NCBI RefSeq assembly: GCF_001281485.1
Contig: NZ_CP012669.1
Coordinates: forward strand, 248,001 to 312,000
Reading direction: 5' to 3'
From: Altererythrobacter epoxidivorans
Lineage (GTDB): Bacteria; Pseudomonadota; Alphaproteobacteria; Sphingomonadales; Sphingomonadaceae
Length of the DNA: 64,000 bases
This document shows positions 8,849 through 19,476 of the stretch, piece after piece. The position numbers and the translations under genes were made by a program. Each line of letters opens with the position of its first letter. Within the stretch, counting starts at the first letter, position 1. Under the pieces are notes generated by a model that worked only from the letters and a program-made list of their open reading frames with translations, searched no databases and was not told the origin of the DNA.

Positions 8849-9931
8849 TTACCCGCGCTGCGCGCGGTGCAGCAGCTTGTGATCGGCCAGCACCAGCGCC
8901 ATCATCGCTTCCACCACCGGTGTACCGCGAATGCCGACACAGGGATCATGGCGGCCCTTGGTTCGCACCTGCGTCGCTTCGCCATCGGCAGTGATCGAAT
9001 CCACCGGCGTCAGGATCGAGCTGGTCGGCTTGAACGCAACGCGGCAGACGACGGGCTGGCCGGTCGAAATACCGCCGGCAATGCCGCCTGCATGGTTGGC
9101 CTCGAACCGAGGTACGCCATCATTGCTGCCGGCTCCTGCCGGGCGCATCGGATCGGCATTCTGTTCGCCGGTCAGGCGCGCTGCCTCGAACCCGTCGCCG
9201 ATCTCCACGCCCTTTACCGCATTGATGCCCATCATCGCTGCGGCAAGGTCGGCGCTCAACTTGGCATAGATCGGCGCGCCCCATCCGGCAGGCACGCCAG
9301 TCGCCACGCATTCGACCACCGCGCCGAGCGAGGATCCGGCCTTGCGTGCTGCGTCCACCTTTGCTTCCCACCGCATCGCCGCGGCGGGATCGGGGCAGAA
9401 GAAGGGGTTCTGCGTAATCTGGCTGAAATCCATCGCATCGCGGTCGATCGCATCGCCGCCCAGTTCGCAGACATAGGCGGTGATCGTCACTTCGGGGACG
9501 ATCAGGCGGGCTACCGCCCCTGCAGCGACACGCGCTGCCGTCTCGCGCGCGCTTGAACGGCCACCGCCGCGATAATCGCGCAGGCCGTATTTCGCATCAT
9601 AGGCGTAATCGGCATGACCCGGGCGGTATGCCTTGGCGATCTCGGAATAATCTTTCGACCGCTGGTCGGTGTTCTCGATCATCAGGCTGATCGGCGTTCC
9701 GGTCGTCTGGCCTTCGAACACGCCCGACAGGATGCGGACCTGGTCCGCCTCTTGCCGCTGGGTGGTAAAGCGGCTCTGGCCGGGCTTTCGCGCATCGAGG
9801 AACGGCTGGATGTCGCTTTCCGACAGCGCGATCTGCGACGGGCAGCCGTCGACCACCGCGCCCAGCGCAGGTCCGTGGCTTTCGCCCCAAGTGGTAAAGC
9901 GCAGCACGCGCCCGAACGTGTTCCAGCTCAT
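8849..9931 (-). CDS. aroC: Chorismate synthase
   Basis: A 360-residue FMN-dependent enzyme that converts EPSP to chorismate, the last shared step of aromatic amino-acid synthesis. The N-terminus [20 protein letters not shown] carries the GESHG signature, and later [17 protein letters not shown] and the C-terminal [18 protein letters not shown] are the other two family signatures. The frame extends 13 codons upstream, but the ATG at 9931 gives the canonical start. It is divergent from ruvA with a 250-base gap, which holds only short frames and a TGTTCCAT direct repeat (near 10090-10106). Confidence 0.97.
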   Translation of the reverse strand: MSWNTFGRVLRFTTWGESHGPALGAVVDGCPSQIALSESDIQPFLDARKPGQSRFTTQRQEADQVRILSGVFEGQTTGTPISLMIENTDQRSKDYSEIAKAYRPGHADYAYDAKYGLRDYRGGGRSSARETAARVAAGAVARLIVPEVTITAYVCELGGDAIDRDAMDFSQITQNPFFCPDPAAAMRWEAKVDAARKAGSSLGAVVECVATGVPAGWGAPIYAKLSADLAAAMMGINAVKGVEIGDGFEAARLTGEQNADPMRPAGAGSNDGVPRFEANHAGGIAGGISTGQPVVCRVAFKPTSSILTPVDSITADGEATQVRTKGRHDPCVGIRGTPVVEAMMALVLADHKLLHRAQRG

Positions 9932-10181
9932 GCGCGCTGTCTTAGCAAAATGCTCGCCCAAGTCGAGCAAGCGAAGGTTTTCCTACTTCAAGGCCGGATG
10001 GCACAGATGCGCCATGCCGCAAATCATTCGTCCTTGCCGGCCCGCCTCTTCGCGGGTGCTTCGCGCCGCAGTTTTTCACTGCCAGGACTGTGTTCCATGT
10101 GTTCCATCCAGTAGGATTTCACGGGGTAAAATCGCGCAATCGCCTCTGGCCAAACCGCGCGCAATCGGCCAAGAACAAACC

Positions 10182-10787
10182 ATGATCGCCAAACTCAAAG
10201 GGCTGCTCGACGAAACCGGCGAGGACTGGGCCGTCATCGACGTCGGCGGCGTCGGCTATCTCGTCCACTGTTCGGCCAAGACGCTGGCCGCGCTGGGAGA
10301 GAAGGGCGAGGCATGCACCGTCCACACCGACCTGCAGGTGTCCGAAAACGACATGCGCCTGCTCGGCTTTGCCGAGGCGGGGGAGCGTGAATGGTTCCGC
10401 CTGCTGACACAGGTGCAGGGCGTGGGCAGCAAGGTGGCGCTGGCGGTGCTTTCGGCCCTGTCGACCGGAGAATTGCGCGATGCCTGCGCGGCGCAGGATG
10501 CGGCGACCGTCGCCCGGGCGAAGGGTGTGGGGCCGAAGATGGCGAGCCGCATCGTCAATGAGCTGAAGGACAGGGCAGGCGCGCTTCCCGGTGGCGGCAT
10601 CGCTGGCGGCGCGGCAGCCGCGACACCTGCCGGCGGAGCAAGCGCCGACGCGGTGAGCGCTCTCGAAAACCTCGGCTTCAAGCCTGCCGTGGCGGCTCAG
10701 GCTGTCGCTCGGGCGCAGGGCGAACTGGGCGAGGGCGCAAGCGAGAGCGACCTCATCCGCGTGGCGCTAAAGAGGGCAGCGGGGTGA
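10182..10787 (+). CDS. ruvA: Holliday junction branch migration protein RuvA
   Basis: A 201-residue protein, usual length, that binds Holliday junctions and loads RuvB. The N-terminal OB fold begins MIAKLKGLLDE and includes VDVGGVGYLVH-like sequence. The helix-hairpin-helix core is VQGVGSKVALAVLS and AKGVGPKMASRIVNELKD. A Gly/Ala linker near residues 135-155 leads to the C-terminal RuvB-binding domain (ALENLGFKPAVAAQAV). The upstream open frame is not coding. ruvC is not beside it. Its stop overlaps the start of a small orphan gene (GTGA), which separates it from ruvB. Confidence 0.97.
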   Translation: MIAKLKGLLDETGEDWAVIDVGGVGYLVHCSAKTLAALGEKGEACTVHTDLQVSENDMRLLGFAEAGEREWFRLLTQVQGVGSKVALAVLSALSTGELRDACAAQDAATVARAKGVGPKMASRIVNELKDRAGALPGGGIAGGAAAATPAGGASADAVSALENLGFKPAVAAQAVARAQGELGEGASESDLIRVALKRAAG

Positions 10788-11269
10788 GTGAACTTCTCGC
10801 AGCACTCGTTGGTGCGCTGCTCGGCGGTGGCATCAAGATTTGGACTGACAAAATTGACCGTGCAAAGGTCGCCGATACTGTGCTTGTCGCGCTTTTATCA
10901 GAGATCAAAGCTAACTGTGATCTGCTTAGGTCTCTAGGATATGAAGAAGAACTGCGTGGAATCATCGCTAGTAGCAGGGCAAACCCTGAATCGCTCTTCT
11001 CTTTCGCGATCGACTTCGACTCTGATTATATGACACTCTACCATGGAATCGGCTCGGAAATTGGCAGGCTGGAACCCGCCACGGCGAACAAAATTGTTCG
11101 TTTCTATGCGAACTGCAAAACGTTGAAGGATAGCTGCCGGCCAGATGGACCAAGGAAAACTGAATATCGTGGCAGCTTGGCCGTGAAGCCAATGACACAA
11201 TCTCTTAACTTGCTAATCGACACCTTAAAGTTGGGCGATGAGTTAGTTCAGTTGCGGCGAATGCGCTAA
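10784..11269 (+). CDS. Hypothetical protein inserted between ruvA and ruvB
   Basis: A 161-residue protein starting with GTG that overlaps the ruvA stop by four bases (GTGA) and ends eight bases before ruvB. Residues 4-20 ([17 protein letters not shown]) form a short glycine-rich hydrophobic segment, probably a membrane anchor. The rest is helical and charged with no motif I recognise. Its base composition is visibly more AT-rich than ruvA and ruvB on either side, and it uses codons such as TTA, AGG and CTA that are rare in the neighbours. Both signs suggest recent acquisition into the ruv operon. The domain pattern is loosely like small phage- or island-borne membrane proteins, but no function can be assigned. 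Confidence 0.75.
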   Translation: MSELLAALVGALLGGGIKIWTDKIDRAKVADTVLVALLSEIKANCDLLRSLGYEEELRGIIASSRANPESLFSFAIDFDSDYMTLYHGIGSEIGRLEPATANKIVRFYANCKTLKDSCRPDGPRKTEYRGSLAVKPMTQSLNLLIDTLKLGDELVQLRRMR

Positions 11270-11277
11270 GTGCTTCC

Positions 11278-12321
11278 ATGACCGATCCCATTCCCCTCCA
11301 TTCGCCCGATCGGCAGCCTGACGATCCCGACGCCGCGCTGCGGCCAAAGTCGCTTGCCGAGTTTATCGGGCAGGAAGCTGCTCGCGATAACCTGCGCGTC
11401 TTCATCGAAAGCGCGAAGTCCCGCGGCGAGGCGATGGACCATACGCTGTTCTTCGGACCGCCCGGCCTCGGCAAGACCACGCTGGCGCAGATCATTTCGC
11501 GCGAATTGGGCGTCGGTTTCCGCGCCACCAGCGGTCCGGTGATCGCAAAGGCTGGCGATCTTGCGGCGCTGCTCACTAATCTTGAACCGCACGATGTCCT
11601 GTTCATCGACGAGATCCACCGCCTCAATCCGGTGGTGGAGGAAGTTCTCTATCCCGCGATGGAGGACCGGGCGCTCGATATCATCATCGGCGAAGGGCCG
11701 GCGGCGCGCTCGGTTCGCATCGATCTGCCGCCTTTCACCCTGATCGGTGCGACCACGCGCCAGGGCCTGCTGACCACCCCGCTGCGCGACCGATTCGGGA
11801 TTCCGGTACGGCTCAATTTCTACACCCATGACGAACTCGACCAGGTCGTGACACGGGGCGCGAGACTGCTCGGCATGGAGATAGACTCCGCGGGCGCGCG
11901 CGAGATTGCGCGTCGAAGCCGCGGTACGCCGCGTGTGGCAGGGCGCCTGCTGCGCCGGGTGCGCGATTTCGCTCATGTCGCAGGGCAGGCGACTGTCACC
12001 CGCGCTCTTGCCGACGATGCGCTCACCCGGCTGGAGATCGATTCGCTCGGCCTCGATGCGATGGACCGGCGTTATCTCGCCATGATCGCCACCACCTACA
12101 AGGGCGGGCCGGTGGGGGTGGAAACGCTCGCTGCCGGGCTCGCCGAACCGCGCGACACGGTTGAAGAGGTGATCGAGCCCTACCTCATCCAGCTCGGCCT
12201 GCTGGCCCGCACGGCTCGCGGGCGGATGCTCAACGATGCCGGGTGGGAGCATATGGAGATGAGCCCTCCGGCCCCAAACAGCGGCGCCGCGCAATCGGGC
12301 CTGTTTGACGGAAACCGTTAA
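11278..12321 (+). CDS. ruvB: Holliday junction helicase subunit RuvB
   Basis: A 347-residue AAA+ ATPase that drives branch migration with RuvA. Residues 1-30 are a variable N-terminus. The core has Walker [10 protein letters not shown] (near residue 61), Walker [10 protein letters not shown], sensor 1 [12 protein letters not shown], and the arginine finger region RDRFG. The C-terminal winged helix carries [14 protein letters not shown] and [12 protein letters not shown], typical of RuvB. It is expressed from the same operon as ruvA despite the inserted orphan gene. Confidence 0.98.
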   Translation: MTDPIPLHSPDRQPDDPDAALRPKSLAEFIGQEAARDNLRVFIESAKSRGEAMDHTLFFGPPGLGKTTLAQIISRELGVGFRATSGPVIAKAGDLAALLTNLEPHDVLFIDEIHRLNPVVEEVLYPAMEDRALDIIIGEGPAARSVRIDLPPFTLIGATTRQGLLTTPLRDRFGIPVRLNFYTHDELDQVVTRGARLLGMEIDSAGAREIARRSRGTPRVAGRLLRRVRDFAHVAGQATVTRALADDALTRLEIDSLGLDAMDRRYLAMIATTYKGGPVGVETLAAGLAEPRDTVEEVIEPYLIQLGLLARTARGRMLNDAGWEHMEMSPPAPNSGAAQSGLFDGNR

Positions 12322-12539
12322 CAGGTCGGCAAGGACTGCCGGGGATTCGGTTCCATTGTGGGACAACTCGCCCCGGAACCGCAGTTTCGAGCCAAAAAAA
12401 CGTCAGTCAGGTAAGCTAATCGTGGTTAACGCAATTGCGGTTTAACCGTCTCGACCGTCTTCTGCACGTGAGGGAATGCCCTGGATGCGGAGCCGCCGCT
12501 TCCCGGTTTCCCGAGAGAAGAAGTTGAGAGAATTAGCTC

Positions 12540-14126
12540 ATGTCGGTCAAAATGCTAGCAGCAAAGCTGTCCGCAACCGCCGCAGGCCTGGCCCTGCTGG
12601 GTGGCGGTGCAGTGCACGTCGCCGAGGAGCCTTCCACCGCCGATCCGGCCTTTGCCAGCGAAATGAAGGGCAAGCCGATTCCGGTGAAGGGACAGCCGGT
12701 GCGCTACGTCAAGACTGGCGAACGCGAGATTCCCAAGCCGATCAAGCGCAAGCGCCGCGTCGTCGAACGCGTTGTCGAATGCGAACCGGTGATGCCCGGC
12801 CTGCCGGGTGCAGAACGCCAGCTTGGCGGCTCCAAGCGCGGCGAAGTCGTTGAGACCTATTCCGATGCGGCCGAATGCCCGCCGATCTATCGCGCACGCA
12901 TGATCCCTGCAGCGCTTCCCCCACTCCCGCCGGTTAGCGGCGGCGGCGGTGGCGCGCCCGGCTGGGGCGGCTTTGGCGGCGGTTACGGCGGCGGCTTTGG
13001 CGGCGGTTTCTTCGGAGGTTTCTTCGGAGGTGGCGGTTCGTCGAGCGGAAGCGTTACCGTGACCTCGACCACGACCACTTCGGGCAGCAGCGGTTCGACC
13101 ACAAGCGGTGATTTCCCGCCGTCGCCGCCGCCGCCTTCGTCCTCGGGCGATCCAGCTCCGCCGCCGTCCCCGCCTTCGAGCAGCACCTCGGGCGGCGAGA
13201 CCAGCAGCACTGGCGGCATCACGATCATCATCGACAACTCGACGTCGACGACATCGTCCAGCGGTCAGATCAGCTCCTCGACCGGCAGCGTCAGCACCAG
13301 CACTTCGACCGGTTCGGTCAGCAGCTCGGGCAATGTCTCGTCGTCGACAGGATCGGTCTCGAGCAGTTCGGGCAACGTGTCGTCGTCGACAGGTTCCGTT
13401 TCCAGCTCCAGCGGCAACGTCTCATCTTCCTCGGGCAATGTTTCGAGCAGCTCGGGCAATGTTTCGTCCTCAAGCGGTAATGTTTCGAGCAGTTCGGGCA
13501 ATGTCTCGTCCTCGAGCGGCAATGTTTCCAGCTCTTCGTCCTCGTCGAGCTCGAGCAGTTCGTCGTCCTCCTCAAGCTCGTCCTCCTCGTCGTCCAGCTC
13601 GGGCGGTTCGAGCGGGCGTCCCGGTGGCAGCTCTGGCGGTCACCATGGCAGCTCTTCGGGCGGCAGCGGCGGTTCTTCCGGTGGGTCGTCCAGCGGTAGC
13701 TCCTCGTCCAGCAGCTCGTCCTCTTCCTCGGGTTCCTCGTCCTCGGGCGGGTCCGGCGGCAGCGGTTCGTCGAGCGGTTCGAGCTCGTCGAGCAGCAGCT
13801 CCTCCAGCTCGTCTTCGGGCAGCAGCACCGGCGGCATTTCGACCAGCGGCGGCAGCACCGGCGTGATCACGAGCAGCACAAGCAGTTCGTCTTCGTCGTC
13901 GAGCAGCTCGAGCAGCAGTTCCTCTTCGTCTTCGGGCTCGTCGTCCGGATCGTCGAGTTCGTCCAGTTCATCGAGTTCGTCGAGCAGCTCTAGCAGCAGT
14001 TCGTCCAGCTCGGGCGGCACCAGCAGCGGGACGGACGTCCCCGCGCCGCCGATGACCCTCTTGTTCGGTGCGGCGGCCGCTGCGATCCTCGGTCGGCGCA
14101 AGTTCAAGATCCGCAAGGGCGCGTAA
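12540..14126 (+). CDS. Serine/glycine-rich repeat surface protein with PEP-CTERM-like C-terminus
   Basis: A 528-residue low-complexity protein. Residues 1-40 resemble a signal peptide (KLSATAAGLALLGGGAVHVA). Residues 40-130 are a basic, cysteine-containing segment (RVVERVVECEP; AAECPPIY). A glycine-rich stretch (GGYGGGFGGGFFGG) follows, then about 330 residues that are mostly Ser, Gly and Thr. These include repeated heptads of the type SSSSGNV/SSSTGSV and long Ser runs. The last 30 residues read VPAPPMTLLFGAAAAAILGRR then a basic tail, the plan of a PEP-CTERM/exosortase sorting signal (proline motif, hydrophobic helix, Arg cluster). It is therefore probably an exported, processed envelope or matrix protein. 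A GAGAG-type ribosome site precedes the ATG. Confidence 0.8.
   Translation: MSVKMLAAKLSATAAGLALLGGGAVHVAEEPSTADPAFASEMKGKPIPVKGQPVRYVKTGEREIPKPIKRKRRVVERVVECEPVMPGLPGAERQLGGSKRGEVVETYSDAAECPPIYRARMIPAALPPLPPVSGGGGGAPGWGGFGGGYGGGFGGGFFGGFFGGGGSSSGSVTVTSTTTTSGSSGSTTSGDFPPSPPPPSSSGDPAPPPSPPSSSTSGGETSSTGGITIIIDNSTSTTSSSGQISSSTGSVSTSTSTGSVSSSGNVSSSTGSVSSSSGNVSSSTGSVSSSSGNVSSSSGNVSSSSGNVSSSSGNVSSSSGNVSSSSGNVSSSSSSSSSSSSSSSSSSSSSSSSSGGSSGRPGGSSGGHHGSSSGGSGGSSGGSSSGSSSSSSSSSSSGSSSSGGSGGSGSSSGSSSSSSSSSSSSSGSSTGGISTSGGSTGVITSSTSSSSSSSSSSSSSSSSSSGSSSGSSSSSSSSSSSSSSSSSSSSSGGTSSGTDVPAPPMTLLFGAAAAAILGRRKFKIRKGA
13318..13529 (+). repeat. Tandem 21-bp coding repeats (serine heptads)
   Basis: About ten 21-bp units encode SSSSGNV or SSSTGSV heptads; eight end in GNV. 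Ser codons alternate between TCG/TCC and AGC/AGT, so the DNA is less uniform than the protein. Repeat-number change by slippage or recombination is likely but not shown. Confidence 0.8.
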
Positions 14127-14155
14127 GCGGACCTTACGGGACTTCAAACCTGGTC

Positions 14156-14190
14156 AGGGCGGTATCTTTCGGGATGCCGCCCTTTTCTTT
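14156..14190 (+). terminator. Rho-independent terminator after the serine-rich gene
   Basis: An 11-bp stem (14156-14166 with 14173-14183, one G-U pair), loop TTTCGG, then TTTTCTTT. It reaches the end of the convergent hydroxylase gene. Confidence 0.85.
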
Positions 14191-14192
14191 GC

Positions 14193-14903
14193 TCAGGCCG
14201 GATTGATCAGCCGCCAGGCTTCCTGGCGATACCACTTGGTGATCACGTGCTTGATGCCCTTGGTCACCGGCATCCCCGCGTGTAGGGTCTTGGGATTGGG
14301 CGTGCCGTCCGGGCGCATGTTGTTCCAGAGCAGCATTTCGCCGGTTAGAGGCTTGAACCGCTTCTCGAGATGCGGGAAATCGGTTTCTCCGCCTTCACGC
14401 GCTTCGTGCAGGCATATCATGGCTGTCCAGGTGCGCTGGCCACCTTTGCGGGCCTCTTCGGGCCAGTAGCTGCTTCCGACCTGGAAATAGTCGAAGTGAT
14501 GCTTGTACTGCTGCCCCACCTGATAACGCTGGCCCTGCATCAGTTCCGAATGGTCATCGTCCATCCCCATGAGATCGGAGATGTAGAGCTCGATGCTGCG
14601 GGTCAGGCTGTCGTCGCGGTCGAAGTGGTGGGTGTAGCTGGTGCGATAACCCTCGATCCCGGTCCCGCGGTATAGCGTTGAGGGCACAGCACACTGGTTG
14701 ATGACGCGCATGATTTCCTTGCAATCGCGCCGGGTCAGGAATCGGGCGACCCGGTACACTTCTGCATGGGGGGTATCGATCCGCTCGACAGCGGGATTGC
14801 GATCGAGTTTTGCGCGCACGACAGCCCCGATATAGGCAAGCTTCGCCGGATCCGCGCCGGGATCGAAAGGTTGCTCGGCGGAAATATCGCACTGCGCGTT
14901 CAT
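14193..14903 (-). CDS. 2OG-Fe(II) oxygenase, prolyl 4-hydroxylase-like
   Basis: A 236-residue protein. The C-terminal ~150 residues form a P4Hc double-stranded beta-helix that uses Fe(II) and 2-oxoglutarate. The iron-binding triad is visible as His136-x-Asp138 in YKHHFDYF and His208 in TLHAGMPV, followed by the 2OG-binding Lys in TKGIKHVITKWYR. Residues 80-110 hold the substrate-side loop (RGTGIEGYRTSYTHHF). Bacterial members hydroxylate proline or small molecules; the substrate here is unknown. It stands alone, convergent with the serine-rich surface-protein gene. Confidence 0.85.
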   Translation of the reverse strand: MNAQCDISAEQPFDPGADPAKLAYIGAVVRAKLDRNPAVERIDTPHAEVYRVARFLTRRDCKEIMRVINQCAVPSTLYRGTGIEGYRTSYTHHFDRDDSLTRSIELYISDLMGMDDDHSELMQGQRYQVGQQYKHHFDYFQVGSSYWPEEARKGGQRTWTAMICLHEAREGGETDFPHLEKRFKPLTGEMLLWNNMRPDGTPNPKTLHAGMPVTKGIKHVITKWYRQEAWRLINPA

Positions 14904-14944
14904 GCAAGCGATTTACCACCGCCGGGTTAACCATTCGCTAGTGT

Positions 14945-14970
14945 GCTAGGCGCGCCGCTGCGCGCCTAGC
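14945..14970 (-). terminator. Hairpin after the acnA-rhodanese transcript
   Basis: A perfect 10-bp stem GCTAGGCGCG/CGCGCCTAGC with a 6-base loop, two bases past the rhodanese stop on the minus strand. There is no clear T-run, so termination strength is uncertain. Confidence 0.55.
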
Positions 14971-14972
14971 CT

Positions 14973-15397
14973 TTATGGATTCACGACCGGTTTTTCGGCT
15001 TCTTCCCAGGCAAGGATGCCGCCATCGAGATGACGGGCGGGTTTGCCGGTGAATTTGGAAAGCTGTTCCGCCGCGATACCGCTGCGCCGGTCGGACCGGC
15101 AGTAAAGCACGATCTCGCGCCCATCGCTCATGTCGAGCTTCGCCGGGTCGAATTCGTCAAGCTCGATATGCTCGGCGCCGGGAATGATGCCATCCTCGAC
15201 CTCTTCGTCGGTGCGAACGTCGATCAGGCGGATCGAGGCGTTTTCCATCATTTCCGAAAGTTCGGCGACGGTGACGGTTTCGACCGCGACGGCATTGCCC
15301 GCCACAGACGTGGAATCGTCCGCCTGCTGCGCGCCGGCTTCGCAGGCGGCGAGCGCAAGGCCCGCCGCCGCGATGGGAATCAAATTGGCTTTTCGCA

Positions 15398-15398
<1 letters not shown>
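14973..15398 (-). CDS. Rhodanese-domain lipoprotein
   Basis: A 141-residue protein with a lipoprotein signal peptide: MRKANLIPIAAAGLALAAC has a lipobox LAAC with the lipidated Cys at residue 19. A single rhodanese domain follows (LSEMMENASIRLIDVRTDEEVEDG near residue 50) with the active loop CRSDRRSG, Cys followed by six loop residues. It could transfer sulfane sulfur or bind phosphorylated or thiol ligands in the periplasm. The start ATG overlaps the acnA stop by one base (TGATG), so translation is coupled to aconitase; the longer upstream frame lies inside acnA and is not used. Confidence 0.85.
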
Positions 15399-18073
<2,675 letters not shown>

Positions 18074-18260
18074 GGGCGCGTTTCATCCTTTCATGGGTTG
18101 CAAGGCTTCCCGGGGAGGAAAACAGGAAGCGGCATTTGCCGCGGCACCTGCTCTTTCGCGCGCGATTGGTCAAGGGGGCGGGGCGGAACCGGAAGGGGGG
18201 TAAAGGCATTCTTTAGTCGAACAGGGCGTCGAATCTATCCGCCCGGAAGGGAATTGACCG

Positions 18261-18422
18261 ATGAATAGCTCGAAACAGGGCGTGTCACGCCCGACCGCTA
18301 CCGTGCGCGTTTGCGTGATGGCCGCCTCTCTTGCAGTCGCTGCGTGCTTCAGTGCCGCAGCCGCGCTTGCCGACGAACCCGCAGCCGATAACCCGGTTAT
18401 TGCCGCCGAGTTGTCCCGCTAG
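18261..18422 (+). CDS. Small secreted peptide, 53 residues
   Basis: An ATG at 18261 follows GGAAGGGAA with a normal spacer and opens a 53-codon frame ending in TAG at 18420-18422. The product starts MNSSKQGVSRP, has a hydrophobic segment near residues 16-36 (VCVMAASLAVAACFSAAAAL) and a likely signal-peptidase site ALA before DEPAADNP, leaving a mature peptide of about 16 residues. Alternatively it is an uncleaved membrane peptide. The end overlaps the convergent DMT transporter gene by four bases. No homologue is recognised. The start site, composition and signal sequence support a real gene; nothing more is known. Confidence 0.55.
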   Translation: MNSSKQGVSRPTATVRVCVMAASLAVAACFSAAAALADEPAADNPVIAAELSR

Positions 18423-19339
18423 ACCACAGACTGTTCCGTATGCCTGCGGGTCGCCATCAGGCATCCCACCACAATCAGACCGGCGCCAAGCACGGCGGTT
18501 GAAGTGGGTGTCTCGGACAACAACAGCCATCCGAACAGGCTGGCCCATAGAAAACCGCTGTATTCCATGGGAACGAGCACCTGCGCCTCGGCCCTTGCGT
18601 AGGCCCAGGCCATCATCAGTGCACCTGCGAGCGAGAGTATGGAAGCCGTCCCGACCTGCTTCAACCCTTCGATTTCCGGCAACTGGAAGAACCATGGCGC
18701 GGCAATCAAATAAACGAGTGTTGCGGTGCCCATGTAGAATGTCGAGATCTCGGTCGGCTTGCTGACCAGCGCCTGCTTTCGCTGCAACACGAGGTTCCAA
18801 GCATAAAGAAGGGCAGAGATGAAGATTGCGGTGAGGCCGAGTGCGGCATCATCGTCGAAACGGCCCCTGCCAAGCTTTCCCCCTACGATCACGACCGTTC
18901 CAGCTAGCCCGAGAACGGCTCCCCATATCGCCTCGCGCCTGACCTGCTCGCCCAGCATGATCGCAGCGAGATAGAGCGAGATCACAGGCGCGATGAAGGA
19001 AATCGCTATCGTTTCGGCCAGCGGCAGCTTGGTAAGGGCGTAGAAGAAGGTCAGCGCCATCATCGATCCGACCACGCCGCGCGTCAGGTGAACCTTCAAC
19101 ACTTCGCGCTTGGGCCATTTTCCCCCGGCTGCAAGCCAGACCGGCAGGATCAGCGCAAATGCAATGCCTGCGCGCAGCACCGCTGCCGAATATGCCCCCA
19201 TGGCAAGCGACGCGTTCTTCATGAACGCATCCATCAGCGACAGGAATCCGATGCCGACCAGCGTCGCGAATACGGGCATCAAGGCGATATGACGCTGCAT
19301 GCCGGGTTGCTTAGACCGGGTGTGTGGCTGCGTCACCAT
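18419..19339 (-). CDS. DMT-superfamily (EamA) transporter
   Basis: A 306-residue inner-membrane protein with ten predicted helices in two EamA repeats (about residues 20-150 and 165-295). The first repeat includes the conserved A-x-x-L-x-R end of helix 2 (AAVLRAGIAFALILPVW), and the second ends in EYSGFLWASLFGWLLLSE. Members export metabolites or amino acids; the substrate is unknown. An ATG at residue 14 (position 19300) is an alternative start. It stands alone between the 53-residue peptide gene and the divergent L,D-transpeptidase. Confidence 0.88.
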   Translation of the reverse strand: MVTQPHTRSKQPGMQRHIALMPVFATLVGIGFLSLMDAFMKNASLAMGAYSAAVLRAGIAFALILPVWLAAGGKWPKREVLKVHLTRGVVGSMMALTFFYALTKLPLAETIAISFIAPVISLYLAAIMLGEQVRREAIWGAVLGLAGTVVIVGGKLGRGRFDDDAALGLTAIFISALLYAWNLVLQRKQALVSKPTEISTFYMGTATLVYLIAAPWFFQLPEIEGLKQVGTASILSLAGALMMAWAYARAEAQVLVPMEYSGFLWASLFGWLLLSETPTSTAVLGAGLIVVGCLMATRRHTEQSVV

Positions 19340-19476
19340 AGCGCATGCAATTCAGCGCCGCGAAAGCTGATCTGGTTGATAGGAGGCGGGGAAAGGCCTT
19401 ATAAACGGGTCATCAATTCAATTCGCGTGGCGACCTGTCACACGAAACTTAGATAAGCAGGGAATTGTTCGGTAAT

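Noticed and set aside
9669-10181. N-terminal extension of RuvA overlapping aroC
   Set aside because: RuvA normally starts at MIAKLKG; the upstream part is antisense to aroC and unlike RuvA.
12322-12539. GGTTCC...GGAACC hairpin after ruvB as a terminator or EcfG promoter
   Set aside because: Stem only 6 bp with a 20-base loop and no T-run, and no CGTT at the right spacing on either strand.
13318-13529. Regular repeats considered as a CRISPR array
   Set aside because: Units are 21 bp with no unique spacers and lie in frame in a coding sequence.
13265-14116. Leu/Glu/Asp-rich frames opposite the serine-rich gene
   Set aside because: They are produced by reading Ser codons (TCG/AGC) backwards; no ribosome site or family supports them.
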